NCBI GenBank assembly: GCA_905479925.1
Contig: CAJQOL010000033.1
Location: forward strand, 1-64,000
DNA length: 64,000 bases
Reading direction: 5' to 3'
Origin: an uncultured Kangiellaceae bacterium
GTDB taxonomy: Bacteria > Pseudomonadota > Gammaproteobacteria > Enterobacterales > Kangiellaceae
Both the position numbers and the translations under genes were made by a program. The notes under the pieces are model-generated. The model was not told the DNA's origin. It saw only the letters and a program-made list of their open reading frames with translations, and ran no database searches. Below are positions 8,326 to 17,812 of the stretch, piece after piece (the stretch's first letter is position 1; each line of letters starts with the position of its first letter).

Positions 8326-8967
8326 TTATTCAATAAGTAATGGCTGTTTTAACTCTTTGTCTTTAAAGTATACGTCGCCATCTTTCCAAGTTATGTCATT
8401 GTCCAATAATAATTTTGCTGTCACAGGGTAAAGTTTATGCTCAAGACTTTGCACTCTTTTAAGTAATGATTCCTCGGTGTCTTGCGCCAAAATTTTAGTT
8501 TGTGACTGCGCTATTACGGGCCCCCCGTCTAGCTCTTCGGTAACAAAGTGCACGCTGGTGCCGTGAAACTCATCATTATTTTCAAGAGAGCGCCGATGTG
8601 TGTGTAGCCCCGGGTATTTGGGCAACAATGAGGGATGAATGTTCAATAACCGACCGGTAAAGTTTGTTACAAATTGTGGCGTAAGAATTCGCATGAATCC
8701 GGCTAGAATTACCAGGCTAGGGGAGTACTTTTCTATTTCAGTTAATAATGCTTGGTCAAAAACTTCGCGGCTAGAATAAGCTGTGTGTTCGATAATTGCG
8801 GTTGGAATATCGGCATCCTTAGCTCTCTGTATCCCATAAGCGTCTGCTTTATTACTTATTACAGCGGCAATTGTTCCGTGAAAATCTGCCGATTTCTGCG
8901 CTTCAATAAAAGCCTGAAGGTTTGAACCATTACCAGATATAAGAATTACAATATTCGATTTTGTCAT
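8326..8967 (-). CDS. purN: phosphoribosylglycinamide formyltransferase 1
   Basis: PurN transfers a formyl group from 10-formyltetrahydrofolate to glycinamide ribonucleotide in de novo purine synthesis. The 213-residue length is normal. Visible family features are the N-terminal phosphate-binding SGNGSNLQA, the catalytic N-H-D set as LLNIHPSLLPKYPG (N and H) and later HFVTEELDGGPVIAQ (D), and VILAGFMRIL. It lies 147 bases downstream of purM on the same strand, in cytosolic purine-operon order. The C-terminal tail after ITWKDGD is short and not conserved in general. Confidence 0.95.
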   Translation of the reverse strand: MTKSNIVILISGNGSNLQAFIEAQKSADFHGTIAAVISNKADAYGIQRAKDADIPTAIIEHTAYSSREVFDQALLTEIEKYSPSLVILAGFMRILTPQFVTNFTGRLLNIHPSLLPKYPGLHTHRRSLENNDEFHGTSVHFVTEELDGGPVIAQSQTKILAQDTEESLLKRVQSLEHKLYPVTAKLLLDNDITWKDGDVYFKDKELKQPLLIE

Positions 8968-9114
8968 TTTTTTCTCGTGACGTTCCGTAATTTACTATCA
9001 ATTGACAAAAAAAAACGCTAAAAGCTGCAAACACAATCACTGACCTTATTATAGGGCGCTAGTTATGCAAGGCTTTAAGCGTTAATTAAGAAGCGTGGAG
9101 ATAAGCTTCAACGT

Positions 9115-10158
9115 CTAATTGATGAAACTAACCTGTTGTTGGTCAGCCATTTCAGTTATCTCTCCTAAGTGCCAAGCGCTTTCGCCGCTACTTTTAAGGA
9201 CGCTTAGAGCCTGTTCGAGTTCGTCTTTAGCCACTACTAGCACCATACCAACACCACAATTAAAAGTTTTGTACATTTCGTTCGTTTCGACGTTACCTTT
9301 TTCTTGTAACCAGTCAAATATTGCCGGCTTAGTCCAGCTCGATTGATCAATTTGAGCGCAAGCGTCAGCGGGTAAAACTCTTGGTATATTCTCGAGCAAG
9401 CCACCACCAGTGATATGAGACAATGCTTTTAGGTTAACTTTATTAATCAGTTCGAGAACTGGTTTTACGTAGATTCTTGTTGGCTCAAGTAATGTTTCCG
9501 CAAGCGTTTTGCCATTGAAGTCTTGTTGCAGATCTGCGCCAGAAACCTCGATGATCTTACGTATCAGCGAGTAGCCATTGGAATGTAGGCCGCTAGATGC
9601 TAGGCCAATTAGTTGATCGCCGGTTGTTACCTGCGTGCCATCAATAACCTTTGATTTTTCAACGATACCAACACAAAAGCCTGCTAGGTCATAATCTTCG
9701 CCTTCATACATGCCCGGCATTTCGGCTGTTTCACCACCAATTAGTGAACAATTTGACTGTTTGCATCCTTCGCCGATACCTGTAACAACACTCGCTGCGG
9801 TGTCTATATCTAGTTTTCCTGTTGCGTAATAATCTAGGAAGAATAGCGGCTCAGCCCCTTGCACAATTAGGTCATTGACACACATGGCAACCAAATCAAT
9901 ACCGACTTTATCGTGTATACCCGCATCTATGGCAAGTCTGAGTTTGGTGCCTACGCCATCCGTGCCTGAAACCAATACCGGCTCTTTGAATCCTGTTGGT
10001 AGCTCGAACATTGCTCCGAAACCACCGAGATTAGAAGTTACTTCAGGCCTTTTAGTCGCTTTTGCGACACTCTTAATGCGCTCGACTAACTGATTTCCGG
10101 CTTCAATATCGACGCCTGCATCTTTGTAACTGAGGGATTTACCAGAGTTTTCTGACAT
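9115..10158 (-). CDS. purM: phosphoribosylformylglycinamidine cyclo-ligase
   Basis: PurM closes the imidazole ring to make aminoimidazole ribonucleotide, using ATP. The 347-residue protein starts with [13 protein letters not shown] and contains GTDGVGTKL, the MCVNDL motif, GGETAEMPG and the HITGGGL loop, all diagnostic. An ACAGG element eight bases before the ATG supports the start at 10156-10158. purN follows on the same strand. The region upstream (10159-10401) contains no gene on either strand that I can support, so the purine operon promoter probably lies there. Confidence 0.96.
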   Translation of the reverse strand: MSENSGKSLSYKDAGVDIEAGNQLVERIKSVAKATKRPEVTSNLGGFGAMFELPTGFKEPVLVSGTDGVGTKLRLAIDAGIHDKVGIDLVAMCVNDLIVQGAEPLFFLDYYATGKLDIDTAASVVTGIGEGCKQSNCSLIGGETAEMPGMYEGEDYDLAGFCVGIVEKSKVIDGTQVTTGDQLIGLASSGLHSNGYSLIRKIIEVSGADLQQDFNGKTLAETLLEPTRIYVKPVLELINKVNLKALSHITGGGLLENIPRVLPADACAQIDQSSWTKPAIFDWLQEKGNVETNEMYKTFNCGVGMVLVVAKDELEQALSVLKSSGESAWHLGEITEMADQQQVSFIN

Positions 10159-10401
10159 GTTTGTTGCCTGTCGTTCAAGGAGTTAATTTGGGCGCTATTT
10201 TACACAGGGTTGGCGGTTAGATCGAGCATTAAGCTGCAATTATTTAGGCTAGGCAAGTTAACTATTGTAAATGTTAAAGTTAACGGAGATGTGAAATACG
10301 GTGGCTTAAGAAAATAAAGAGCTTAGCAGGTGTTAGCTCAACCATAAAAGGCGAGAAACTTCTTCTATTAGCTAAGTAAATATACTGAATATGGAGCGAG
10401 C

Positions 10402-10683
10402 TCAACCCTTAAGTTGTCGAAGTGCCTCATCAAGAGCGTATGCGTTAAATGCGACTTCTTCGCTGTCTAGTTCAAACGGGCCCGTCCAATCTTCAGGGGG
10501 AGCTATTTCAATCGGAATCATTGCTTTCCAGCCGACGAACTCTAGCTCATCAATACTTCCATCGAAGTCTTGAATTTCAATAGTTTGCTCATCATAGTCT
10601 ATTGCAACTACTTCAAAAAGGTGTCCTTGGTTTATTGGTTTATACCAATGGCCAATTTCAGCAGATACTTGTCCAGACATCAT
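10402..10683 (-). CDS. DUF6763-type small acidic protein
   Basis: This 93-residue cytosolic protein has the pattern EIGHWYKPINQGHLFEVVAID near its start, IEIQDFDGSIDEL in the middle and the strongly conserved PPEDWTGPFELD, followed by an acidic helix. I recognise it as a small conserved gammaproteobacterial family (DUF6763 in my recollection) with no known function; the beta-strand-rich first half resembles a small barrel. A GGGGG run lies eight to nine bases before the ATG at 10681-10683, so I prefer that start to the ATG at 10711-10713. It stands alone between purM and the lytic transglycosylase gene. Confidence 0.7.
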   Translation of the reverse strand: MMSGQVSAEIGHWYKPINQGHLFEVVAIDYDEQTIEIQDFDGSIDELEFVGWKAMIPIEIAPPEDWTGPFELDSEEVAFNAYALDEALRQLKG

Positions 10684-10866
10684 TGTTAAGCCCCCATAAT
10701 TAAGGGTGTTCATGGAATCAGGTTAATTTCAGTCTGTACTAATCATTATCCAATTTGCGCAAAAACAGAAGGAACATATTGTTCTTTAAAAACGTTCTTT
10801 TATTACTTTATGTAGGGCTCGGGTTATCTCGGGAGCTCGTTATAGGTCATGTGTTTGGTAAGGTTT

Positions 10867-12993
10867 TTAGCGCGTTGAAATATCAAGAACTTGTTGTTTG
10901 GCGGTTGGAATTGAAAAATTAGAAAGCCTATTTAAGTAACTCGAGTTTTCACCTTCGAGTTGGGCATATATCTGCTCATAAGTAAGGACATTCTTGACGT
11001 ATTCGCGGGTTTCTTTGTACGGGATTTGCTCTATCCAAACAAGTGAGTCTGAAATTTGATTGTTTAACAGCCACTGGTTTACTCGATGTTTACCAGCATT
11101 GTACGCAGCGGTAGCAAGAATAGGGTTTCCTTGATAATAATCCAACATTTCTTTTAGGTGAGCAACACCCAGCTTAATATTCATTTTCGGGTCATTTAAC
11201 AACTGGCGAATAGTCTGTTTAGAATGTTTTACTTTTTGTCGTTTAGCAACCTGCCGCGCCGTTGATGGTTTTAGCTGCATTAGTCCCCTAGCGCCTGCAT
11301 GAGAGCGAGCGTCTATCTTAAAGGCACTCTCTTGGCGAGTGATAGCGTAGGCCCAGCTAATTGGAATGTCATAGGTACTGGTTGCGTGTTCAAAATCTTG
11401 GCGCTGGAAAAAGGGAAAGCGTTTCTCGACGTCGTCAATCTGTTTACTTTTTGCAAAAGCCAATATTGATTGATGGTTCCAACCCCATTCGTGCGCTAGT
11501 TCAGCCAAATAGACCAAGTCTTTTTTAGCGGTTTGCTTCTTCAAATGATTCCATTCACTTCTTGCTTGGTGAAAGCGCTCAAGTAGAAAAAATGCGTAAG
11601 CTCGTTTGGCTGCCGGTTTTGCTTTTAAATCTGCCAGCGAGACGGAGCTACTTGATGAAGAACGGTTATTGAGATTTGGTTGTTGGTTACTTTCTATAGC
11701 GGCTAAAAAGCCATAATAACTGCGTTGTTGAGCGAGATTTGAAAGGAGGTCTTTAGCATCTAAAATGCGAGATTCATCTAAGCCCATAATAGCTAGCCAA
11801 TAGGACCATTTATCGGATTGAGTTTGTTTGGATGCAAGGTTTGCAATATGTGGCTCAATGGGACCTTTTTGATGGTTTACTAATAACGTTGATAATAACC
11901 ATTGATCAATAGATTCATCGGCATGGTTTGCAACGCTCGATAACCACTGGGTAGCATCTGGCGATTTTTGAATTGCTAGGGATAGCGCTATATTGCGCTT
12001 TAATCGCTTTATTTGAATTTCGGATAGAGACAGCTCTTGATCTAATAAGCGCCATAAACTAATCGTTCGGTGGGCATCGGACCAGGCTAGTTTCAAAAGA
12101 CTATAGTAAGCGATGCTTGTTATATATCGTTCAAAATGTCTATTATTAACCTGTCGAGGCGGTTTATATTTGCTCAGCAAAACTGCTAGGTTTTTAGGCC
12201 GTTTAGAGGCGTTGATCAGTAATGTACCACTTGGCTGCAGGTGCGCGTCTCTTTGATTATTGAGGTATCGGGCTAGACTAAATTTACGTTCTTGAACTGC
12301 AAGTATCATACGTTCCCAAATTAGCGACTCGGTTAACCCGTTATTGTTCTTCCATACTTCTAGCATCGGGTCACATTTTTTGGGAAGAGAGTCGCTAGTG
12401 AGCCAAATCGATGCAATCTTAGGTTGAAGGTCAGCGAGGTTAGTTCGCTTTTTCAGTTGGTACTCAAGCGCTCTACATCGATTAACAATACTGCTAGTTG
12501 GCTGATAATAATCAAGAAATACCGTCTCTTGGCCTGTGGTCGCCAAATGGTCTAGCCAAAGATAGCGGAGTTTTCTTGAAACAACTTCGCCATGGTGTGC
12601 CTTCAGAAAACCTTTTATAGCTGTAAGGTTGGCTGCTGACTGTGGATTATTTTTAAGCCGATTAAGCAGTAAGTCTCGATAAAGGTAGTCCTTTAGTGGG
12701 TGATCTTGTAACTGGGAAAGAAGTTTTTCAAAAATTGCATACTGTTTATCTCTTAGGGCATTCTCAGCCTCAATAAATAAGTCTTTTTTAAGCGATGGAA
12801 TGTGCGTCTTTGTTGTCTCACTAGGCAGGGAGTTAGTTGCAACTGCGTTAGTAGACATGGCTATCAATATAATCGATATAATCAGCCAATTAGCTTTCGA
12901 AAAATAACAATTTTGCAATTGAGTTGGTGTCTTAGCTTTAGCTAAAAATCTAAAGTGATGAGAGTTTTCTTTGCTTGGTACATTTCGCGTCAT
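10867..12993 (-). CDS. slt: soluble lytic murein transglycosylase
   Basis: Slt cleaves peptidoglycan between MurNAc and GlcNAc with formation of 1,6-anhydro-MurNAc in the periplasm. The protein (about 708 residues) has a hydrophobic signal segment (LIISIILIAMSTNAVA), a long alpha-superhelical region of roughly 450 residues, and a C-terminal lysozyme-like domain with the catalytic glutamate in RQESAFK, then GLMQLKPSTA and ATAAYNAGKHRV. An N-terminal extension from TTG at 13024-13026 is possible, but the ATG at 12991-12993 has AAAGGAG about 13 bases upstream. The tail beyond the signal is longer than usual at the N-terminus. It is a single-gene unit. Confidence 0.92.
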   Translation of the reverse strand: MTRNVPSKENSHHFRFLAKAKTPTQLQNCYFSKANWLIISIILIAMSTNAVATNSLPSETTKTHIPSLKKDLFIEAENALRDKQYAIFEKLLSQLQDHPLKDYLYRDLLLNRLKNNPQSAANLTAIKGFLKAHHGEVVSRKLRYLWLDHLATTGQETVFLDYYQPTSSIVNRCRALEYQLKKRTNLADLQPKIASIWLTSDSLPKKCDPMLEVWKNNNGLTESLIWERMILAVQERKFSLARYLNNQRDAHLQPSGTLLINASKRPKNLAVLLSKYKPPRQVNNRHFERYITSIAYYSLLKLAWSDAHRTISLWRLLDQELSLSEIQIKRLKRNIALSLAIQKSPDATQWLSSVANHADESIDQWLLSTLLVNHQKGPIEPHIANLASKQTQSDKWSYWLAIMGLDESRILDAKDLLSNLAQQRSYYGFLAAIESNQQPNLNNRSSSSSSVSLADLKAKPAAKRAYAFFLLERFHQARSEWNHLKKQTAKKDLVYLAELAHEWGWNHQSILAFAKSKQIDDVEKRFPFFQRQDFEHATSTYDIPISWAYAITRQESAFKIDARSHAGARGLMQLKPSTARQVAKRQKVKHSKQTIRQLLNDPKMNIKLGVAHLKEMLDYYQGNPILATAAYNAGKHRVNQWLLNNQISDSLVWIEQIPYKETREYVKNVLTYEQIYAQLEGENSSYLNRLSNFSIPTAKQQVLDISTR

Positions 12994-13163
12994 TATATAA
13001 CAATAGCTCCTTTTGTTTACGCTCAAAGTCAGTTAAAGCCGCTGCAAAGGTTTTCTATTGGATGCATTAACCTAGACTATTAGTCTTAAAATTATCCAGC
13101 TAGTTCACTGCTCGTTACTTAAAGTTATCGGCCAACAAAGGGAAAGCGTTAGATTTTCATAGG

Positions 13164-13195
13164 AAAAAAGGGTGTACTCTTTGAAAAGTACACCC
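13164..13195 (-). terminator. Rho-independent terminator of pdsO
   Basis: On the minus strand a perfect 9-bp stem (GGGTGTACT with AGTACACCC; plus-strand arms at 13170-13178 and 13187-13195) closes an 8-base loop and runs straight into six T residues (13169 down to 13164). It lies about 50 bases after the pdsO stop codon, in the right orientation to end that transcript. Confidence 0.85.
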
Positions 13196-13246
13196 AAGGG
13201 CGGAGTTTCTCTGGTGCGGTAGTTTAGCTCTGTGAATCCGGTACTT

Positions 13247-13945
13247 TTAGTTTTGAGCGACGCTTGTCATGCCGTTAGCGGAAAAATTGATGCTTACTCG
13301 ACGCTCCATTGCATATCCGTCTAGGTCATTTTCAGATACGGTGACCATCGACTCGCCATGAGCTTGGCTGGTTAGCCGCTCTTCACTAATGCCCATTGCA
13401 ATAAACGCATTTCTGACAGCACTGGTTCGACTGTGTGAAAGCTGAAGGTTGCTCTGTTCATCACCTCGTGGATCAGCATAACCGTCAAGGTGTATGCTTA
13501 GTTCAGGAAACTCAGCTAGTACGGTAGCGACTCGTTCAATAATTTCTTTGTCATTAGTGGAAAGCGTCGATGAATTGGTTGAAAACATCATATTCAGGGT
13601 TAGTCCTTCTGTTAGCCATTGCGCTTCCGTTTGAATCCTTTCTTCTGCAGCGGAGATTTCCTGGTGTGCGTTGTCTAATTGCTGCTCGATTAACTGGTAA
13701 GCCTGCTTTTGCGACAATAGCTCTGCTTGCACCTTATCCACTTGGTTTGCTTTTTCCACTTGCTCTCCCATAAGAACACCCGATACACCTCCTACAATGA
13801 AGCCAATTGGGCCACCAACAGCGGCACCAGATAAAGCTCCAGAAATAAATCCGATATTTTCTTCTTTGCTTGCGTCAGCTTTTGCAAAACCTGAAGTCAT
13901 AGTTGCTGTTAGTAGTAATGCTGCAGTAATGGTCATCTTTTTCAT
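13247..13945 (-). CDS. pdsO: PdsO, sortase-system OmpA-family protein
   Basis: The 232-residue protein has a signal peptide (ITAALLLTATMTSGFAKA), a glycine-rich hydrophobic segment starting EENIGFISGALSGAAVGG that resembles glycine-zipper insertions, a coiled-coil-like stretch (about 75-110) and a C-terminal OmpA-type peptidoglycan-binding domain (LDGYADPRGDEQSNLQLS, R-T-S-A-V-R). This architecture is that of PdsO, the OmpA-like member of the proteobacterial dedicated sortase system. It is divergent from pdsR-pdsS, which strengthens the assignment. The sortase and the VIT-domain target protein normally found with it are absent. A generic OmpA/glycine-zipper protein is the alternative. Confidence 0.8.
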   Translation of the reverse strand: MKKMTITAALLLTATMTSGFAKADASKEENIGFISGALSGAAVGGPIGFIVGGVSGVLMGEQVEKANQVDKVQAELLSQKQAYQLIEQQLDNAHQEISAAEERIQTEAQWLTEGLTLNMMFSTNSSTLSTNDKEIIERVATVLAEFPELSIHLDGYADPRGDEQSNLQLSHSRTSAVRNAFIAMGISEERLTSQAHGESMVTVSENDLDGYAMERRVSINFSANGMTSVAQN

Positions 13946-14161
13946 GTTAATTCCTCTATCAGTTTTAGTTTTTCAGTTGTTTGTGTTTTGGTTTGCCATC
14001 CGTGGCTGCTCTCTATCCTTGTTTGCGAATAAAAGGCCAGACTAGCAGAGCCTCTTTCTTGTCTTCAGTACCTGCGTTGTTAGGTTTTCCTGAACACAGT
14101 GCTATTAAATCGAATAATTATGTCGTGTTCCGCGGTGGACCCTGTTGGTTTTATGGATGAA

Positions 14162-14183
14162 TGTGGCAAAATTGTGGCAAATG
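14162..14183 (+). promoter_or_regulatory. tandem 11-bp direct repeat, candidate PdsR operator
   Basis: Two adjacent units, TGTGGCAAAAT and TGTGGCAAATG, agree at 9 of 11 positions. OmpR/PhoB-family regulators bind head-to-tail half-sites spaced by one helical turn (11 bp in the PhoB box), and PdsR has a C-terminal domain of that family. The repeat lies about 150 bases before pdsR and 217 bases before pdsO. Binding by PdsR is inference. Confidence 0.45.
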
Positions 14184-14201
14184 AACTTCTTGAAGGTTAT
14201 T

Positions 14202-14231
14202 TAGACTAAAGTAGCTATCTTTCGGTATATA
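14202..14231 (+). promoter_or_regulatory. possible pdsR promoter
   Basis: TAGACT (14202-14207) and TATATA (14226-14231) are spaced by 18 bases and lie 18 bases downstream of the tandem repeat, a workable position for an activator. Both hexamers deviate from consensus, so this is only a candidate. Confidence 0.25.
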
Positions 14232-14328
14232 CTTCAGTTGCCGTTAGTACACGAGTTTGTTGCACTTAGCAGGCGATGTTTAGATTAGGTCACAGTTAAT
14301 TAAATTTGTTGAGGGTAAGAGAGGCAGC

Positions 14329-15021
14329 ATGGCAAGAAGAATCGCGTTAGTTGAAGACGAGAAAGCGATACGGGAAAATTATGTATCATCACTTCGTAAA
14401 CAAGGTTATGAAGTGTATGCCTATGAATCAAAGGCCGATGCAATGCTCGCTTTTGAAACCAGACTGCCTGATCTCGCAATTCTTGATGTCGGCCTTGGGC
14501 ACGAACCGGAAGGTGGTTTTGAGCTTTGTCGATATTTGCGGGCACGCTCTGCGTCGTTACCGATTATATTTTTGACCGCTCTTGATAGTGAGTTTGATAC
14601 GATTTCAGGCCTTAGATTAGGAGCAGATGATTACCTAACTAAGGACATCAGTTTGACACAGATTATGGCCAGAATTTCTGCCCTTTTTAGACGTGTCGAT
14701 GCGTTACAAAAAAATATGGCGATTGCAGAGGAGTTTGTCGAAGTAGGAGAGTTGAAGTTAGACATAAACCGTTTTACCGCTCATTGGGATGGTAAACCTC
14801 TCGATGTGACATTAACCGAGTTTTGGATTCTAAATGCTTTAGCCAAACATCCTGGCCACGTTAAAACTCGTGAGCAATTAATGGAAGCTGCGAAGGCTGT
14901 GGTCGATGACAGTACCGTTACCTCTCATATTAAGCGAGTGCGCAAAAAAATTATAGCGTTGCAACCTGAGTTCGATAAAATTGAAACCGTCTATGGCATG
15001 GGTTACCGGTGGAAGCCTTAG
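14329..15021 (+). CDS. pdsR: PdsR, sortase-system response regulator
   Basis: The 230-residue protein has a receiver domain with the acidic pair D10/E11, phosphoacceptor D53 (AILDVGLG), T in FLTALD and K in YLTKD, followed by an OmpR/PhoB-type winged-helix domain (LTEFWILNALAKHPGHVKTR, then SHIKRVRKKI). The receiver has the GHEPEGGFELCRYLR insertion and the overall sequence expected of the dedicated sortase system response regulator. GAGG lies four bases before the ATG. The kinase gene follows with only 16 bases between its proposed ATG and this stop, so they are co-transcribed. An ordinary OmpR-type regulator is the fallback. Confidence 0.82.
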   Translation: MARRIALVEDEKAIRENYVSSLRKQGYEVYAYESKADAMLAFETRLPDLAILDVGLGHEPEGGFELCRYLRARSASLPIIFLTALDSEFDTISGLRLGADDYLTKDISLTQIMARISALFRRVDALQKNMAIAEEFVEVGELKLDINRFTAHWDGKPLDVTLTEFWILNALAKHPGHVKTREQLMEAAKAVVDDSTVTSHIKRVRKKIIALQPEFDKIETVYGMGYRWKP

Positions 15022-15037
15022 GTTCGGTTTCTGTTTT

Positions 15038-17107
15038 ATGAGTATTCAAAGATTAATTAATCCTTACTATTGGCGGTTAAGTAAAAAATTTCTGGCCATT
15101 ATTCTTCTGATATTGTTAATTCCTATCGCTTCAATTGGACTACTGAGCGAAATGGAAAAAACATTAGAGTCGAGCGTGAAGAAGAACCTACTACTGTCTT
15201 CACAATTAATTGGCGGACAGTTTAAGGAGCAAAAGCTCGCTTTCGATGAAAGTTTACTACCAGACCCACAAAACTATTTTGCAAAAGAACTATTTGTTTT
15301 TCCTCTGAGTGAAGCCTTTGAACTTGATGGTTTACTTGCTGACTGGAGCGAATACAAAATACATCGGCAGACTTTTTCTGGGCCTAGCGCCAATTTTTCG
15401 ATGCAGCTTGCTCGAAAGGAACGTCACTTTTTTGTTTCCTTGAAGGTTGATGATAAGTTGCCCATTTATATGAATATGAATAGCCAATATGTGGCGGACC
15501 AATTTGAAATAGAATTTAAAACGTCCCAGTCAAACTATCAACGAATTCTATTGTCCGCTAGTGGCGCTGGCCTGTTTCCGGTTATGAGTTACGATAACGG
15601 AATCCAAAAAAATGATTGGCGATACAAAGCGTATTGGAGGCTTACCGCCAATGGGTATAATATTGAAATTAAGTTTCCATCCGGAATAAAACCTAGAGAA
15701 ATACGTGTAACGCACAATAACGTAGATAGTGAAAAAAAACAGAAATTTAGTGAGAGGTATTCTTCGACTCGCTACGAATTTAATCCTATTGTATGGCCAT
15801 CAATAAAACTGGTTCAACACTTGGAAAATATTCAGCTTTCGCCGTCACAACGTGTCTGGCTGCTTGATAATCAAGGGCGGGTTTTAGCTAGTAATGGTCG
15901 TATTGACAATGAACAAGTTGCTTACAGTAGTTCTCCGCTTTTTAATTGGATATTGGCAAGTCAAACTGAGTTAGATATTGACCCAAGGGAGAATGTATTG
16001 CAACTTGATGACGAGTCTATCTATCAGGCATTAAAGGGAAAGGCGACATCAAAAATTGAAAACGTGAGAGACTCTGATATATCACTGGCAATTGCTACCT
16101 TTCCGATCATTATCAATGAGCAAATTGTCGGAGTGGTTTTACTTGAAGAAAATATTGCTAAAGTGCAAATCCTGCAAAGAAAAACCCTAATAAGAATGTT
16201 TCTAATAATCCTAAGTGTCTTTTTACTTGTTATGTGGATTATCTTTTGGTACGTGTCGAGAATGGTTAATAGAATTACCCGTCTTAATCAGTCCATTGAA
16301 GCCTCTGTTGACTCGCAAGGGCGAATCAATAAACCTTTGGAGTTAGAGGTGGAGGAGGGAGATGAAATTGATGAGTTAACCAGAGCATTTTCACAAATGG
16401 GGACTCGGCTCTTTGAGTACAATGACCACCTGGAAAAGCTAGCGTCGCGCCTTTCTCACGAGTTAAGAACGCCGATAGCAATTGTACGTTCCTCGTTGGA
16501 CAACTTGCTAATCAATTGTGAGGACGGTGAGGAAAAGAAAACCATTGAACGAGCGCTTTCCGGTAGTCGAAGGCTTGGCGAAATCATAACTCGTATGCGC
16601 CGAGCCTCGGGAGTAAAACAGGCAATGCAAAGCGCTGATACTGAGTCAATTGAAATCGTGAACTTTGTCGGTTTATTAGTTGATGGATATAGAAATTCGT
16701 TTGTCGGGTTTAACTTTGTTTTTGATTCAAAAATTTCAACCTCAACTATTTCTTTGTCCGCCGACCTGTTCACTGAAATGCTCGATAAACTTATTTCGAA
16801 CGCAATGGATTTTTGTTGCGACAACGGAAAAATTACTATTTCGTTATCAAAAGAAAGGGGCAAGTTACGGTTGGTTGTTGGTAATGAAGGTCCGATGATT
16901 GAGAAGAAAAACTTGAAGAGGATTTTTCATTCTTTAGTTTCCATCCGTTCGACCACGCAGAGCACAGGGACCAATCTTGGTTTGGGGCTTTATGTTGTTC
17001 GATTGATTGCTGAGTTTCATGGTGCTTCGGCAAAGGCGAGAAACAAAGCCGACCAAAGTGGCGTAGATATTTTGATCGACTTCAGCTTAAAAGAATTAGC
17101 TAGTTAG
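15038..17107 (+). CDS. pdsS: PdsS, sortase-system sensor histidine kinase
   Basis: The protein (689 residues from the ATG at 15038-15040) has a membrane helix at about residues 17-38, a large periplasmic sensor of about 330 residues that contains a CBM9-like segment ([13 protein letters not shown], later GYNIEIKFP), a second membrane helix ([19 protein letters not shown]), HAMP, a HisKA domain with the phosphoacceptor in [10 protein letters not shown] and an HATPase domain ending in [15 protein letters not shown]. The CBM9-like sensor on a kinase beside a PdsR-type regulator is characteristic of the dedicated sortase system. A TTG at 14981 would overlap pdsR and lacks support. The stop overlaps the end of ubiG by 12 bases, tail to tail. 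Confidence 0.82.
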   Translation: MSIQRLINPYYWRLSKKFLAIILLILLIPIASIGLLSEMEKTLESSVKKNLLLSSQLIGGQFKEQKLAFDESLLPDPQNYFAKELFVFPLSEAFELDGLLADWSEYKIHRQTFSGPSANFSMQLARKERHFFVSLKVDDKLPIYMNMNSQYVADQFEIEFKTSQSNYQRILLSASGAGLFPVMSYDNGIQKNDWRYKAYWRLTANGYNIEIKFPSGIKPREIRVTHNNVDSEKKQKFSERYSSTRYEFNPIVWPSIKLVQHLENIQLSPSQRVWLLDNQGRVLASNGRIDNEQVAYSSSPLFNWILASQTELDIDPRENVLQLDDESIYQALKGKATSKIENVRDSDISLAIATFPIIINEQIVGVVLLEENIAKVQILQRKTLIRMFLIILSVFLLVMWIIFWYVSRMVNRITRLNQSIEASVDSQGRINKPLELEVEEGDEIDELTRAFSQMGTRLFEYNDHLEKLASRLSHELRTPIAIVRSSLDNLLINCEDGEEKKTIERALSGSRRLGEIITRMRRASGVKQAMQSADTESIEIVNFVGLLVDGYRNSFVGFNFVFDSKISTSTISLSADLFTEMLDKLISNAMDFCCDNGKITISLSKERGKLRLVVGNEGPMIEKKNLKRIFHSLVSIRSTTQSTGTNLGLGLYVVRLIAEFHGASAKARNKADQSGVDILIDFSLKELAS

Positions 17108-17812
17108 TTTTCGTTTGAAATGCATGATGTAATTTACGTCTACGCCATCCGCTAACTTATAAGTCTTTGAAAGCGGGTTATAATGCATTCCAATGATATT
17201 CTTGAGTTCTAACTGGTTAGCTCTTGACCACTGACTGATTTCCGAGGGTTTTATAAATTTACTATATTGATGGGTTCCCTTTGGAAGCATGTTAAGTAGG
17301 TATTCCGCACCTACAATAGCAAACGCGAATGCTTTTGCTGTTCTGTTTATGGTCGAAAAAAAGACATCTCCGCCCGGTTTAACCAGTTGTGAACAGGCTT
17401 GTATTACGGAACTTGGATCAGGGACATGTTCGAGCATTTCCATGCAAGTTACGACATCAAATTCTCCTGGTTTTTGTAATGCAAGTTCCTCTGCTGTACT
17501 TTTAATATAATTGACGGTTTGTCCAGACTCTAATTGGTGTAGCTTAGCAACCGACAATGGCGCTTCCCCCATATCGATACCGGTTACATTAGCTCCCATT
17601 CTCGACAAAGAATCTGCCAGTATTCCACCGCCACAACCGACATCGACAATAGTTTTGTCTTTTAAGCCCTGAGCGTTGTCTTGAATATAGTTTAATCTTA
17701 ATGGGTTTATTTGGTGCAGCGGCTTAAATTCGCTATCCAAATCCCACCAACGAGATGCTAGGTCTGAGAATTTTTTAATTTCAGCATGGTCAACATTCTG
17801 AGAGATCGTCAT
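17096..17812 (-). CDS. ubiG: ubiquinone biosynthesis O-methyltransferase
   Basis: UbiG catalyses both SAM-dependent O-methylations of the ubiquinone ring. The protein (238 residues) shows [25 protein letters not shown] at its start, the SAM-binding [21 protein letters not shown]-like [22 protein letters not shown] and a C-terminal [13 protein letters not shown], all typical. The ATG at 17810-17812 overlaps the stop of the upstream deaminase gene by four bases and has AGAAGG ten bases upstream; a GTG at 17842 is less likely. The coupling with an S-adenosylhomocysteine/methylthioadenosine deaminase gene makes sense because methyl transfer yields S-adenosylhomocysteine. Confidence 0.95.
   Translation of the reverse strand: MTISQNVDHAEIKKFSDLASRWWDLDSEFKPLHQINPLRLNYIQDNAQGLKDKTIVDVGCGGGILADSLSRMGANVTGIDMGEAPLSVAKLHQLESGQTVNYIKSTAEELALQKPGEFDVVTCMEMLEHVPDPSSVIQACSQLVKPGGDVFFSTINRTAKAFAFAIVGAEYLLNMLPKGTHQYSKFIKPSEISQWSRANQLELKNIIGMHYNPLSKTYKLADGVDVNYIMHFKRKLTS

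Larger units (their letters stand above)
13946..14328. other. divergent intergenic region between pdsO and pdsR
   Basis: These 383 bases carry no gene I can support and no remnant of a sortase or target gene in any frame. They hold the ribosome-binding sites of both flanking genes, an 11-bp tandem direct repeat (14162-14183) and a weak promoter candidate for pdsR, listed separately. Confidence 0.7.
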
